From: a virus
Virus record (IMG/VR): IMGVR_UViG_3300037293_000449
Coordinates: 1-51,073 of that record
Strand: one strand, 5' to 3'
DNA: 51,073 bases
Shown here in pieces: positions 15,650 to 23,209 of the stretch. The notes below the pieces were generated by a model, which saw only the letters and a program-made list of their open reading frames with translations, was not told where the DNA came from and ran no database searches. The translations under genes and the position numbers were made by a program. Every line of letters begins with the position of its first letter. Position 1 is the stretch's first letter.

Positions 15650-16129
15650 TTACCTTCCTTGTTCGGCAATATGAGACAAATAGATGTCAACGGTATTGCT
15701 AAGCGCCTGGGCATCTTGAAGCGCACGGTGCCCTTTGCGCACGGGAAGTAGCTTCAATATCTCAGACGCAGCTTCACGACCAACAAATGACTCAATCGGT
15801 TTGACTTCAAACGTTGGATCGATGCCCGCCGCTTCGTACAGCACGTCGAGCCAGAAACAATCTGCGGGGTTGTCGGAGCACAGGGTTTTGCCGTCAAACA
15901 GGTGGTTCATCCTTTCAGCCACCTGGATAGCCGGGGTGCCTTCATTCACCAGCTGCTCACGGGTGATCTGATGCATGTCCTGCGCGTCGTAGCTCCAGTG
16001 ATCCCAGTACGAGGCTGGCTGGATCAGGGCTTGATACTCACCACCAGTGAAGACCACGGCCACTTCGATTGGGTAGCTGTCGGGCGCAATGCCGGACGCC
16101 TCGAAGTCGATGAAATGTGTTGGCTTCAT
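15650..16129 (-). CDS. DEDDh 3'-5' exonuclease, DnaQ-like
   Basis: A 159-residue exonuclease domain. THFIDFEASGI supplies the first D-x-E, DCFWLDVLYEAAGI the second Asp, and KGHRALQDAQAL the His and last Asp, so the set D-E-D-H-D is complete. It should degrade single-stranded DNA or RNA from the 3' end. The start at 16129 begins right before the catalytic strand; a TTG six codons upstream is possible. It is the first gene of an operon with the DUF4238-like gene. A copy of the 12-mer repeat encodes FDGK inside it. Without a polymerase gene nearby, proofreading is unlikely; a nuclease role in defence or RNA turnover is equally open. Confidence 0.75.
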   Translation of the reverse strand: MKPTHFIDFEASGIAPDSYPIEVAVVFTGGEYQALIQPASYWDHWSYDAQDMHQITREQLVNEGTPAIQVAERMNHLFDGKTLCSDNPADCFWLDVLYEAAGIDPTFEVKPIESFVGREAASEILKLLPVRKGHRALQDAQALSNTVDIYLSHIAEQGR

Positions 16130-16223
16130 GCCGGTCGTCCATGCCAAAAGGACATCTTCTCTGTGGCCAGGTTTGGAGTCAAACCGCGTTGCCTGGGCGC
16201 GGGCCCGGTGATAGGTTGCCGGG

Positions 16224-16703
16224 ATGACTCAGCCACTGTTCGACCTCGACCTTTCGCGTGTTACTCGTGAGCACTACATCACCGGTAAAGCTGCGATCAA
16301 TTTCCCGTATCCGGGGGTGACTACGGGGGGATGGCATTTCCTGTCCTACTGGGATCGGGAGTCAGGAGTGTGCAAAGTGTCGCTCGCGGGAATTCATTTT
16401 CCACACACGACGGCGTTCTTTGGTGACGCAGGGATCTTGGATTCAACCCAACTGCTAGCTGAGCGTGGGTGGCATGTTGAAGGAAATGCTGTCTGGATGG
16501 CTGATCACTTTAGGGCTGCAGCGGATCTAGTCGCTAGATGGGCTCTGAGCGAGTCTCAGCATTGCAGCGTGGAGATAGCGGACTGGTTTCCGGCTGATGA
16601 AGATCGGCAGCGCTTCCTTGAACTGCTGGCGGTTGGCAGTTCTGGGCTTCGTGAGGTCGGAAAACTTGATCGTGCTGAGCGATGGCTTTCGACTCAAAGC
16701 TAA
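16224..16703 (+). CDS. uncharacterised phage protein
   Basis: Not recognised. A 159-residue protein with aromatic-rich beta segments (GGWHFLSYWDRESGVCKVSL) and a helical C-terminal half. It is divergent from the exonuclease gene (94 bases apart) and converges on the next minus-strand gene, its stop abutting at 16703/16704. Codon use is Pseudomonas-like and the frame is free of interruptions, so I consider it real. Ribosome site is weak (GGTTGCCGGG). Confidence 0.5.
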   Translation: MTQPLFDLDLSRVTREHYITGKAAINFPYPGVTTGGWHFLSYWDRESGVCKVSLAGIHFPHTTAFFGDAGILDSTQLLAERGWHVEGNAVWMADHFRAAADLVARWALSESQHCSVEIADWFPADEDRQRFLELLAVGSSGLREVGKLDRAERWLSTQS

Positions 16704-17234
16704 TCAAGACCCAGCTGCGTTTCTGGCATCAATCCTGTCGAGCGAATGTACGTAATCGACCGGGATCTCGTAATCCGCATCGAGTGGCAGCTCGCGCTCA
16801 GACAGCAGCACCAACGGCAGGCGTTCAGTCCAGGGTCTCGCTATTGCGCTCTGCAGGTCTTTGTCGTCAAACCTTGTGATCGACGTGCCTGTTAGCACGT
16901 ATGAGTTGTAGCCGTGGCTCATGGCGTATTGGAGCTGGGTTTGGAATGAGAATCTGCCACCGGTTGTCTCGTTTCCGGCGCTCGTCAGGATTGTCCGGTG
17001 TTGATGCAGGAGGTTTTCTAGCATGCGGAGCTTCAGGTCGGGCAATGCTTGGCGGTGATCAGGTGCAAGCGGGAGCACTGGTGAGACCGGGTAGACGATG
17101 TCTGTGCCAGGTAGTTTGTGGAGGGAGCAATGGTAGATGAGGTCGCCGGAGTCCACGTGACGAACGCTGATATCAGTGCGGTCACTGTGTACTGACTGCG
17201 AAGCGTTGTAACCATGCGGCAGGGATAACAGCAT
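16704..17234 (-). CDS. uncharacterised protein
   Basis: A 176-residue protein without a recognisable family. It has beta-rich ends and a helical middle (LPDLKLRMLENLLHQHRTIL), followed by GRFSFQTQLQYAMSHGYNSY and ELPLDADYEIPVDYVHSL. AGGAAA precedes the ATG at 17234. It lies 17 bases beyond the terminator of the lipoprotein gene, so it may need its own promoter. Part of the cargo block. Confidence 0.5.
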   Translation of the reverse strand: MLLSLPHGYNASQSVHSDRTDISVRHVDSGDLIYHCSLHKLPGTDIVYPVSPVLPLAPDHRQALPDLKLRMLENLLHQHRTILTSAGNETTGGRFSFQTQLQYAMSHGYNSYVLTGTSITRFDDKDLQSAIARPWTERLPLVLLSERELPLDADYEIPVDYVHSLDRIDARNAAGS

Positions 17235-17250
17235 TCGTCATTTCCTAAAG

Positions 17251-17278
17251 CCCCTCTCGCAATGTAGAGAGGGGTTGG
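17251..17278 (-). terminator. hairpin terminator after the lipoprotein gene
   Basis: CCCCTCT and AGAGAGGGG arms (17251-17274). On the minus strand the stem is followed by CTTTA, a weak T-run. Confidence 0.55.
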
Positions 17279-17283
17279 TCAGG

Positions 17284-17823
17284 CTACATGAACTTTGCAG
17301 TCGGTGGCATCGACGACGCTTCGCAGCCGCATCCGTGAACGCTGAAGAACTCGTCATCAGTTTGAGTACGATATTCTTCTTGGCGGCGCTGACGCTCTTT
17401 GATCCTGGCAATATCCTGGGCAGTCCAAACACTTGTCTCAGGATCGAAATCCTTATCCGTGGTACGTAGCGCGCTGACCGCTGCAACCTTGGCGTTAAGA
17501 CGATCAATCTCGTCTTGCTCAATTTTGATGAAACGCTTGCGGTTGAGGTCGATGAAATAGGCCTTGGTGCTGGCCATTTCCTTGCGGACTTCTTCCATGT
17601 CCATGCCGTCGAGCTTCTTCCCAAACTCAGCATTGCTGTAGCGGGTATGCAGCATGCGAACGTCGACCAGGTAATTGATAGATTCACCCTGGCTGAGATC
17701 TTTACCCATAGCTTTGAGTGTTTGATCAGCTGTCAGCAGGCTGCTGCCGTCAACTTTGGTGATTTTCGATTCGCCACACGCAGCGAGCATAACAATAGAC
17801 AACGCGAGTACCAGTTTTTTCAC
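17284..17823 (-). CDS. lipoprotein, exported cargo gene
   Basis: A 179-residue lipoprotein precursor. Starting at the GTG (17823) seven bases after AAAGGA, it reads MKKLVLALSIVMLAACGES, with a basic n-region, hydrophobic core and LAAC lipobox, so Cys15 should be lipidated. The mature part has an acidic helical region (EFGKKLDGMDMEEVRKEMA) and a basic coiled stretch, ending with a GCGCEAS cysteine cluster. The first half recalls DUF6694-type lipoproteins, but I am not sure. It is monocistronic and reads against the virion genes, so a lysogenic-conversion role at the cell envelope, such as superinfection exclusion, is possible but unproven. Confidence 0.65.
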   Translation of the reverse strand: MKKLVLALSIVMLAACGESKITKVDGSSLLTADQTLKAMGKDLSQGESINYLVDVRMLHTRYSNAEFGKKLDGMDMEEVRKEMASTKAYFIDLNRKRFIKIEQDEIDRLNAKVAAVSALRTTDKDFDPETSVWTAQDIARIKERQRRQEEYRTQTDDEFFSVHGCGCEASSMPPTAKFM

Positions 17824-18046
17824 GAACTGCATTCCTTTGATGTGAGACAACTTTATACCATAACTATAATGGCTCTTCAATATCACGAGCCAAGACTTGT
17901 GCGGTTTCGCTCACCATTAACAGCGATGACTATTAGTTGGAGTTAGTATGCTGCGGGGATACCGTTAAATACTTATTGCTCCATGTCAAGCTCATTGGAT
18001 ACAATAAAATACATTATAAGAAGAAAGCAAAAGCCTCAGGTTCACC

Positions 18047-18385
18047 ATGCAGACAATCACTGTCCGAAAACTCACACCTGAAACCGAAGAAATCTGCGCA
18101 ATTCGACTTGTTGGTGGTTTCGACTCTGAGAGAAAACACTATCCAGCCCTCGACCTGCTTAGGCTTGAGAACAAAAATCAGCTTGAGTTAATTGCGGACT
18201 ATGCCGAAGTCGGGTGTGCACTGTCTCTCAGGACTATTGAGAATTTCATTATTGGCGAGCTGGTACGTGCTGATGATCTTGTGTTTGATGGTGTCAGGTA
18301 TGTTTTCAACGTACAGAGTTTTTCTGAGCCAAGCAGTCTGGAGTACCTAGTCTGGGAAGTCTTGGCGCAGATCATCGAAGAATAA
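18047..18385 (+). CDS. small uncharacterised phage protein
   Basis: A 112-residue protein, acidic, with alternating beta and helical segments (SLEYLVWEVLAQIIEE at the end). No family recognised. A -10-like TACAAT (18000) lies about 45 bases upstream, followed by an A-rich leader with TTATAAGAAGAAAG. It is 16 bases from the next gene and co-directional with the scaffold and coat genes. Confidence 0.5.
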   Translation: MQTITVRKLTPETEEICAIRLVGGFDSERKHYPALDLLRLENKNQLELIADYAEVGCALSLRTIENFIIGELVRADDLVFDGVRYVFNVQSFSEPSSLEYLVWEVLAQIIEE

Positions 18386-18401
18386 TAATAAGAGGAGAAC
18401 G

Positions 18402-18737
18402 ATGATGACCAAATTTGTAGAACAGTTCGACATGTTCATGAGAGCACACGAAGCATTTAGGGCCGGGCGGAATGCCGAGGGCCTGAGCGCGACACTGTTC
18501 CTGCTGGCAAACGGGATCGTGCGACCGAACGCCAGGGAACTATATGAGTTGTGGGAGTCGTCGGTTTATGGTGGCAATGGCTCAGATGAACTGTTTCTCA
18601 CGATTCTCGACCTTGAATTGATTCCCGACATTCTCAAAGATGCTAAAGCTGGTAGCTTCGACATTCTCAGCGAGTTCGTCGAAAGAGTTCAGAGTCTCGA
18701 TCAAGATACGAAATATGCGATTCTGAAAGCTGTTTAA
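18402..18737 (+). CDS. small helical uncharacterised phage protein
   Basis: A 111-residue, mainly helical protein (FVEQFDMFMRAHEAFRAGRN, then LSEFVERVQSLDQDTKYAIL). Not recognised. It has a strong ribosome site, AAGAGGAGAACG, embedded in the AATAATAATAAGAGG leader, so it should be well translated. Second gene of a pair just upstream of the scaffold and coat genes. Confidence 0.55.
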   Translation: MMTKFVEQFDMFMRAHEAFRAGRNAEGLSATLFLLANGIVRPNARELYELWESSVYGGNGSDELFLTILDLELIPDILKDAKAGSFDILSEFVERVQSLDQDTKYAILKAV

Positions 18738-18783
18738 GATAGTCAAGGATTATTTTGCACTAAATCCCCCAGGCCATTTTTTA

Positions 18784-18792
18784 TGATATTAT
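18784..18792 (+). promoter_or_regulatory. extended -10 promoter of the scaffold/coat genes
   Basis: TGATATTAT, matching TGnTATnAT; about 48 bases before the scaffold start. Confidence 0.5.
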
Positions 18793-18839
18793 GTGTTCAC
18801 AACATATAAAAACAATAAATGATCCTTGGGGGATTAAGA

Positions 18840-19637
18840 ATGTTGAAGCAGCACAATGGTCTCGTTGTTTTCAAAGCTTACGGCGAAGAAGATAGCGGAA
18901 CACAAGAGCCAGGGGCTCAAGTACCAATCACCGAAACTCCAGAATTCCAAGAAACCCTCAAAGCCGAGATTGCTAAAGCCCTGGCTGCTGAAACTGGTGG
19001 TTTGAAGTCAAAGAATTCTGAGCTCAAATCCGAGCGAGATAAGTTCAAGGCGCAAGCTGATGCCTTCGTTGCTCAAGCGCAAGAGCTGGAGGATCAAGAA
19101 GCACTAAAATCCGGCAAGATGGACTGGCAGGCGCTGATGGATAAGCGTATGAATGCCAATAACCAAACTTGGCAAGAACGCCTTCAGGCTGAACAGTCCG
19201 AAAAGGATGAGCTTAGGAAAGAGATTGATGTCGAGAAAGGCAAGTTGAAGCAATTTCAAATTAAGCAACTCGTCGGAAATGCTGCACTTCAGAACCAGTT
19301 CCTAGCACCAACCGCTGTGAAAGATGTACTGAAGCTGGCTCCAGATATCTGGGATCTTGCAGACTCCGGAGAGCTCGTTGCAAGAGATCAGCACGGCAAT
19401 GTGATACTCGGAAAAACAGGACGTGCACTGACCCCCAAGGAATGGATTTCCAGCCTTGAAGAGGAATACCCTCACTACTTCCCTGAATTAAAGGGTAGTG
19501 GTGCCAAGCAAGGGTCTGGTGGTAATGCACAAACTATGACTCGCCAGGAATGGCAGCAGAAATTGATGCTGGGCACCGCCCAAGAACAATCAGATCTGTT
19601 CACCAAAAGATCTAAGGGCGAAATCGTAGTGAGCTAA
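18840..19637 (+). CDS. scaffolding protein
   Basis: A 265-residue protein with a long coiled-coil centre (from about KAEIAKALAAETGGLKSKNS, continuing through repeated K/E/Q heptads) and a conserved-looking C-terminal domain with WISSLEEEYPHYFPEL. Position directly before the coat gene and the composition fit a prohead scaffold. The ATG at 18840 follows GGGGGAT. Its N-terminus (KQHNGLVVFKAYGEED) closely resembles that of the coat protein (TQSNALVVLPAYGNDF), which is unusual. No protease domain is visible in it. Confidence 0.75.
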   Translation: MLKQHNGLVVFKAYGEEDSGTQEPGAQVPITETPEFQETLKAEIAKALAAETGGLKSKNSELKSERDKFKAQADAFVAQAQELEDQEALKSGKMDWQALMDKRMNANNQTWQERLQAEQSEKDELRKEIDVEKGKLKQFQIKQLVGNAALQNQFLAPTAVKDVLKLAPDIWDLADSGELVARDQHGNVILGKTGRALTPKEWISSLEEEYPHYFPELKGSGAKQGSGGNAQTMTRQEWQQKLMLGTAQEQSDLFTKRSKGEIVVS

Positions 19638-19800
19638 GGAATACGGATGTGTAGAAGATTTAACTTCTTCTGCATCCATCAAGGTAGTATCTGGGGCTCA
19701 CCCTGAGCTCCAGTTCCCAAGCTGGTCGGGCCAGCGACTGTTTTGCTCTGTGAGCAACAGATACCTCAAAAATACCAATACAACAATAATAATAAATAGG
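19638..19800 (+). other. structured leader between scaffold and coat genes
   Basis: This 163-base gap can fold into four hairpins: GGATG..AGAAG/CTTCT..CATCC (about 19645-19677), GCTCA-CCC-TGAGC (19696-19708), GCTGG-TCGGG-CCAGC (19721-19735, which competes with CCAG at 19710-19713), and CTGTT-tt-GCTC/GAGC-AACAG (19738-19760). No T-run follows any of them. The coat gene leader AATAATAATAAATAGG comes after it. Confidence 0.55.
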
Positions 19801-19807
19801 TATGCAA

Positions 19808-20971
19808 ATGACGCAAAGTAATGCACTCGTTGTTCTTCCAGCTTATGGGAACGATTTCGAAGCACTAATTAACGAAACTATCCTTCCTGTCGCTATGTCA
19901 CGCCTTCGTGGTCAGTTGACTATGCCCGGATTGATTACCGTAAACACGGCGGACGAGTCGAAAAAGGTTGGTGAGTCGATTCGGATCAACAAGCCTGTTG
20001 AGTTCGATGAAGCAGACGAACATGGCGTTGGTGGATCTGTTGCTACAGATCTCGAAGTTGAGAAGGTCGACCTGAAACTGGATCGACATATCTATAAAGA
20101 ATTCAAGATGTCCGACCGAGAATTCACGGGCATGCAGCCTGGTGTTATTCCTGATGCTCTCGGTGCAGCAGTGGACGTCCTGGCCCGAACCATCAACGAA
20201 GCTATCTTCGATCTCGTAAAAGAAGTTCCGTATCACTCTGGCGTTCTTGGGTCGATCAACCCACTAGATAAAAAAGACGTGATCAATGCGCGCAAAACAC
20301 TTCACAACGCCAAAGTGCTGGGAGAGAAGACATTCGTCCTGACCTCCGATGGTGAGGCTGAATTGCTGGGTGTGTTCACAACTGGTAGCGACCAAGTGGC
20401 TGAGAAAGAAGGCGTAATCGGGCGTAGGTTCGGCCTCAACTGCTACAGCGATATCCAGGCACCGTTCCACTTTGCAGGCACAGCTTCTGAAAGCCAGTCC
20501 GCCACCATCTCGACCGCCGCCTCCGTTGGTACGAGTGTACTTGTGATCAAGGGCCTCGATCCTGCTGCGACCTTCGTTAGGGGGGACGTCATCAAGGTAG
20601 CTGGTGTCGAGAGTCCTTTCTCTGTTGCTAAAGACGTTGCTGCAGATGGCACTGGCTCAGCAATCGTGACGATCCACGAAGTTATTAAAACGGATATTCC
20701 TGCAGGTGCTGCTGTCGCTGTAGCGAAAGACCACGGCTTCAATATCGCTTTCTCGAAGTCAGCGTTTGTCATCGCATTCCGTCAGCTTGAAACCCCTGCT
20801 AACGCTCCTGGCGTAACCATGGGATCGATGACAGACCCTGCGACTGGCGTAACCATGCGTCTGCTCAGCTCGTACAACTTCGCTACGGAGTCGACCCACT
20901 GGAAGCTGGAAATCCTGTTCGGATGCAAAGCAGTAGCTCCAGAACGTGCAATCCGCGTCGGCAGTCACTGA
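19808..20971 (+). CDS. major capsid protein, P22 coat-like
   Basis: A 387-residue coat protein of the HK97 fold, closest in layout to P22 gp5: an N-terminal ALINETILPVAMSRLRGQL segment, a central region with EFKMSDREFTG and a helical stretch (DVLARTINEAIFDLVKEV), an inserted beta domain rich in Val/Ala/Thr, and a C-terminus ending GCKAVAPERAIRVGSH. The ATG at 19808 is the better start: AATAGG lies eight bases upstream, whereas the ATG at 19802 touches it. It follows the scaffold gene, is preceded by a structured leader and is followed by two hairpins, as expected for a very highly expressed late gene. Confidence 0.85.
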   Translation: MTQSNALVVLPAYGNDFEALINETILPVAMSRLRGQLTMPGLITVNTADESKKVGESIRINKPVEFDEADEHGVGGSVATDLEVEKVDLKLDRHIYKEFKMSDREFTGMQPGVIPDALGAAVDVLARTINEAIFDLVKEVPYHSGVLGSINPLDKKDVINARKTLHNAKVLGEKTFVLTSDGEAELLGVFTTGSDQVAEKEGVIGRRFGLNCYSDIQAPFHFAGTASESQSATISTAASVGTSVLVIKGLDPAATFVRGDVIKVAGVESPFSVAKDVAADGTGSAIVTIHEVIKTDIPAGAAVAVAKDHGFNIAFSKSAFVIAFRQLETPANAPGVTMGSMTDPATGVTMRLLSSYNFATESTHWKLEILFGCKAVAPERAIRVGSH

Positions 20972-20977
20972 TACACC

Positions 20978-20993
20978 GGGCTCGCGAGAGCCC
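20978..20993. repeat. GGGCTC-GCGA-GAGCCC hairpin after coat gene
   Basis: A perfect 6-base stem with a GNRA-type loop just after the coat stop. It may stabilise the 3' end of the coat message. Confidence 0.5.
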
Positions 20994-21005
20994 ACCCGCA
21001 ACATC

Positions 21006-21048
21006 AAAGCCCTCGTTCGCTTCCCGGCAGCGGGGGCTTTCCATTTTC
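21006..21048 (+). terminator. terminator-like hairpin after coat gene
   Basis: AAAGCCC (21006-21012) pairs with GGGGCTTT (21033-21040), followed by a moderately T-rich stretch. Probably partial, since the next gene lacks a clear promoter of its own. Confidence 0.55.
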
Positions 21049-21059
21049 AGGAGCAATAA

Positions 21060-21371
21060 ATGAGCGAAGTAACCGCAACAATCGAACGCAATGGCACTGT
21101 CCTGCCAATTGTCACTCCCGGCGTTTCCAGAGGTAAATCAAGCCTTACCCAAGGCGCTACATTCACTACCCAAGTGATCCAAGGCCAAGCCATCTACGTC
21201 TTCTGCAAATCCCTAATTCATCTCGCTGAAGGCACCTCAGTTACTGAATCCGACGCACCTATCGACGCACGCGGCGGCGTGTATTTGAATGCAAACAAGG
21301 GCAAGCAGATAAGCGTCAGGTTGCTGGCTGGTGAAGATGCCGCGACCGTCTGGATTCATGAAGTGAGATGA
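21060..21371 (+). CDS. small virion-associated protein, possible head decoration
   Basis: A 103-residue beta-rich protein (MSEVTATIERNGTVLPIVTP, later SVRLLAGEDAATVWIHEVR). Not recognised. It follows the coat gene with a good ribosome site (AGGAG, 6 bases) and precedes a fibre-like gene by four bases. Genes in this place often encode decoration or head-completion proteins, but the sequence itself does not prove it. Confidence 0.5.
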   Translation: MSEVTATIERNGTVLPIVTPGVSRGKSSLTQGATFTTQVIQGQAIYVFCKSLIHLAEGTSVTESDAPIDARGGVYLNANKGKQISVRLLAGEDAATVWIHEVR

Positions 21372-21375
21372 GCCG

Positions 21376-23160
21376 ATGAATATTCTGGGTCGGAATCTCC
21401 TGTCTCTCACTGTTTATCACCTGCGCCGCGTCGTGCAGTTCGTGATCGGCTCTCCAGTGATCGATGGCATCGTGGTAAATCCTGATGGGTCGGTTACGGT
21501 CGGTGGTAGCGGCGGCACTCCTGGGCAGACAATCGTCATTACGTTTCCGGATGGGTCGGTTGGCACTGGCGTAGTCGGAAACGGTGGTGGCTGGACAGTG
21601 ACATCGCCTGGTGCTGTGACGCCTGTTCCTGCCGCTCCGGATCTTGTTGTCGATCAGGTTCCGACACCTGACAAACCTGCTACTCCTGAGCCCGGTGAAG
21701 TGAAACCTGGAGAAGGTGGTGGAACTGTCGTCGGCGGTGGCGGTGCTAATACTGGTGATGATGTCGAAGTCACATTGCCAGGTGGTGAAACGGGGTCTGG
21801 AGAGGCTGGGCCTGGCGGTGATTGGGAAGTTGAGTTTCCGGATGTTCCGCTTGATCCGGATCTTGATCCAGGAGATGTCGGTGTCATCACGAATCCGAAG
21901 CCGGGTGAGCCTGTAGTCGAAGATGTGACGCCGAATCCAGATGGAACTGTCACTATTGGGGGTGGTGGAGCGAACCCAGGTGATCAAGTCACTGTGACCT
22001 TCCCTGATGGAAGCTCGGGAACTGGCGTGGCGGACGACAATGGCGATTGGTCGGTTGTATCGCCTGATGCGCAAGATCCTGCAATCAAGCCTGGCGATGT
22101 TGTCGTTGTAGCGAAGCCTGATCCGATGGCGGGCTCGGTATCGGCTCCAGATGCAATCTACGCTGACATTGCAGGCATTGAGTTCGTTGAGGTCGCAGAC
22201 GACGGCAGCTATATCTCCTGGGAACAGTTCATTGAGCAGCTAAAACGGATTACCAGCATCAACACTACAGCGAGCCGCTCAATCACTTTTGGTGGTGCCT
22301 ATGGGCTTCCAAAGCGCATCCTGAAATCCGGAAGCACGTTCATCGCGGCATTCGATGCGCAGTACGTGATCTTCGACAGCGAGAACGAACTGACGCAGGG
22401 AACCGCCAGGATTGTCCAGAAGAACTACATCTCAGACCGGGCTTGCGACGTGTTCAAAACGGAGCACACGGCTTACTACCTACGCAGCGACAATGGCCTC
22501 GACAGGCTCACCAGACTTGACGGCTCGGACACCTCAATTGCTCTCGACATCGCGGGTTCCTTCGGAGATATGAAGCTGCCAACAATGGCGAGCCTAGGTG
22601 ACGAAGACTGGTTGGTGAACACTGACTTCTCCATCTCTTACCTGATCAATCCCGTGACCCTCGCTGTCAGGCCTGGCCCAGTTTTCAGCGACGTAAGCCT
22701 TCTGATCGAGGGATCGGGTGCCGAGGTGGCATCGTCGAATGGGCGTGTGTTCGCAAGCGCAAAACGCACAAACAATCAGAGCTCCGCAGTATTCGAGTTC
22801 ACTGAGTCGGCTCACAGTCTGGTCAGCGAGAATGGTGGAAAGGTCGTTGCCGGGAACACCTACCTTCACGTAATGAGCGGCGCAGACCTGCGAGTGATCA
22901 GCTTGGCCAGCGGCACCCTGCAAGCCGTAACTATCGATAGCGCTCTGTCACATGGTTACTCGCGTGGGGACTTCGCGGTCTTCGTCAATGGCGATGTATC
23001 TCTGACAGTAACCTATGACGCGGGAAAGACATTCTCAAAAGTATTCCCAGTCGACGGCGACTCAAGCCTCAAATGGATTGATGTAGAAGACTCATCTCTG
23101 TTGGTTACGAGAAACTTTCGTGACTTCGACCTACTTGAATATTCACTCGTTGAAGAGTGA
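21376..23160 (+). CDS. Ig-like repeat and beta-propeller fibre/decoration protein
   Basis: A 594-residue protein. Residues 25-235 hold three Ig-like repeats of the adhesin type (NPDGSVTVGGSGGTPGQTIV, the GGGGANTGDDVEVTLPGGET unit, and NPDGTVTIGGGGANPGDQV), with pro- and gly-rich linkers. A linker module (YADIAGIEFVEVADDGSYIS) follows, then a beta-propeller-like C-terminal half ending in LTVTYDAGKTFSKVFP, which fits the Asp-box S/T-x-D-x-G-x-T-F. The next gene has the same Asp-box domain. It probably decorates the head or forms a fibre that binds surface sugars. GTG/GC-rich repeats differ in composition from neighbours. Confidence 0.6.
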   Translation: MNILGRNLLSLTVYHLRRVVQFVIGSPVIDGIVVNPDGSVTVGGSGGTPGQTIVITFPDGSVGTGVVGNGGGWTVTSPGAVTPVPAAPDLVVDQVPTPDKPATPEPGEVKPGEGGGTVVGGGGANTGDDVEVTLPGGETGSGEAGPGGDWEVEFPDVPLDPDLDPGDVGVITNPKPGEPVVEDVTPNPDGTVTIGGGGANPGDQVTVTFPDGSSGTGVADDNGDWSVVSPDAQDPAIKPGDVVVVAKPDPMAGSVSAPDAIYADIAGIEFVEVADDGSYISWEQFIEQLKRITSINTTASRSITFGGAYGLPKRILKSGSTFIAAFDAQYVIFDSENELTQGTARIVQKNYISDRACDVFKTEHTAYYLRSDNGLDRLTRLDGSDTSIALDIAGSFGDMKLPTMASLGDEDWLVNTDFSISYLINPVTLAVRPGPVFSDVSLLIEGSGAEVASSNGRVFASAKRTNNQSSAVFEFTESAHSLVSENGGKVVAGNTYLHVMSGADLRVISLASGTLQAVTIDSALSHGYSRGDFAVFVNGDVSLTVTYDAGKTFSKVFPVDGDSSLKWIDVEDSSLLVTRNFRDFDLLEYSLVEE

Positions 23161-23166
23161 TACAAT
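23158..23166 (+). promoter_or_regulatory. extended -10 promoter of second fibre gene
   Basis: TGATACAAT at the end of the preceding gene, about 44 bases before the ATG at 23210. Confidence 0.45.
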
Positions 23167-23209
23167 ATCCACATAACAAGATTTGCATTCAAAGCAAACA
23201 GGATTTCAA

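Noticed and set aside
18000-18046. Riboswitch in the A-rich leader before the gene at 18047
   Set aside because: No paired structure or known aptamer motif can be seen.
21654-21953. Long Pro/Ser/Gly-rich minus-strand frame
   Set aside because: It is the antisense of the Ig-like repeats; composition comes from the Gly/Pro-rich plus-strand coding.
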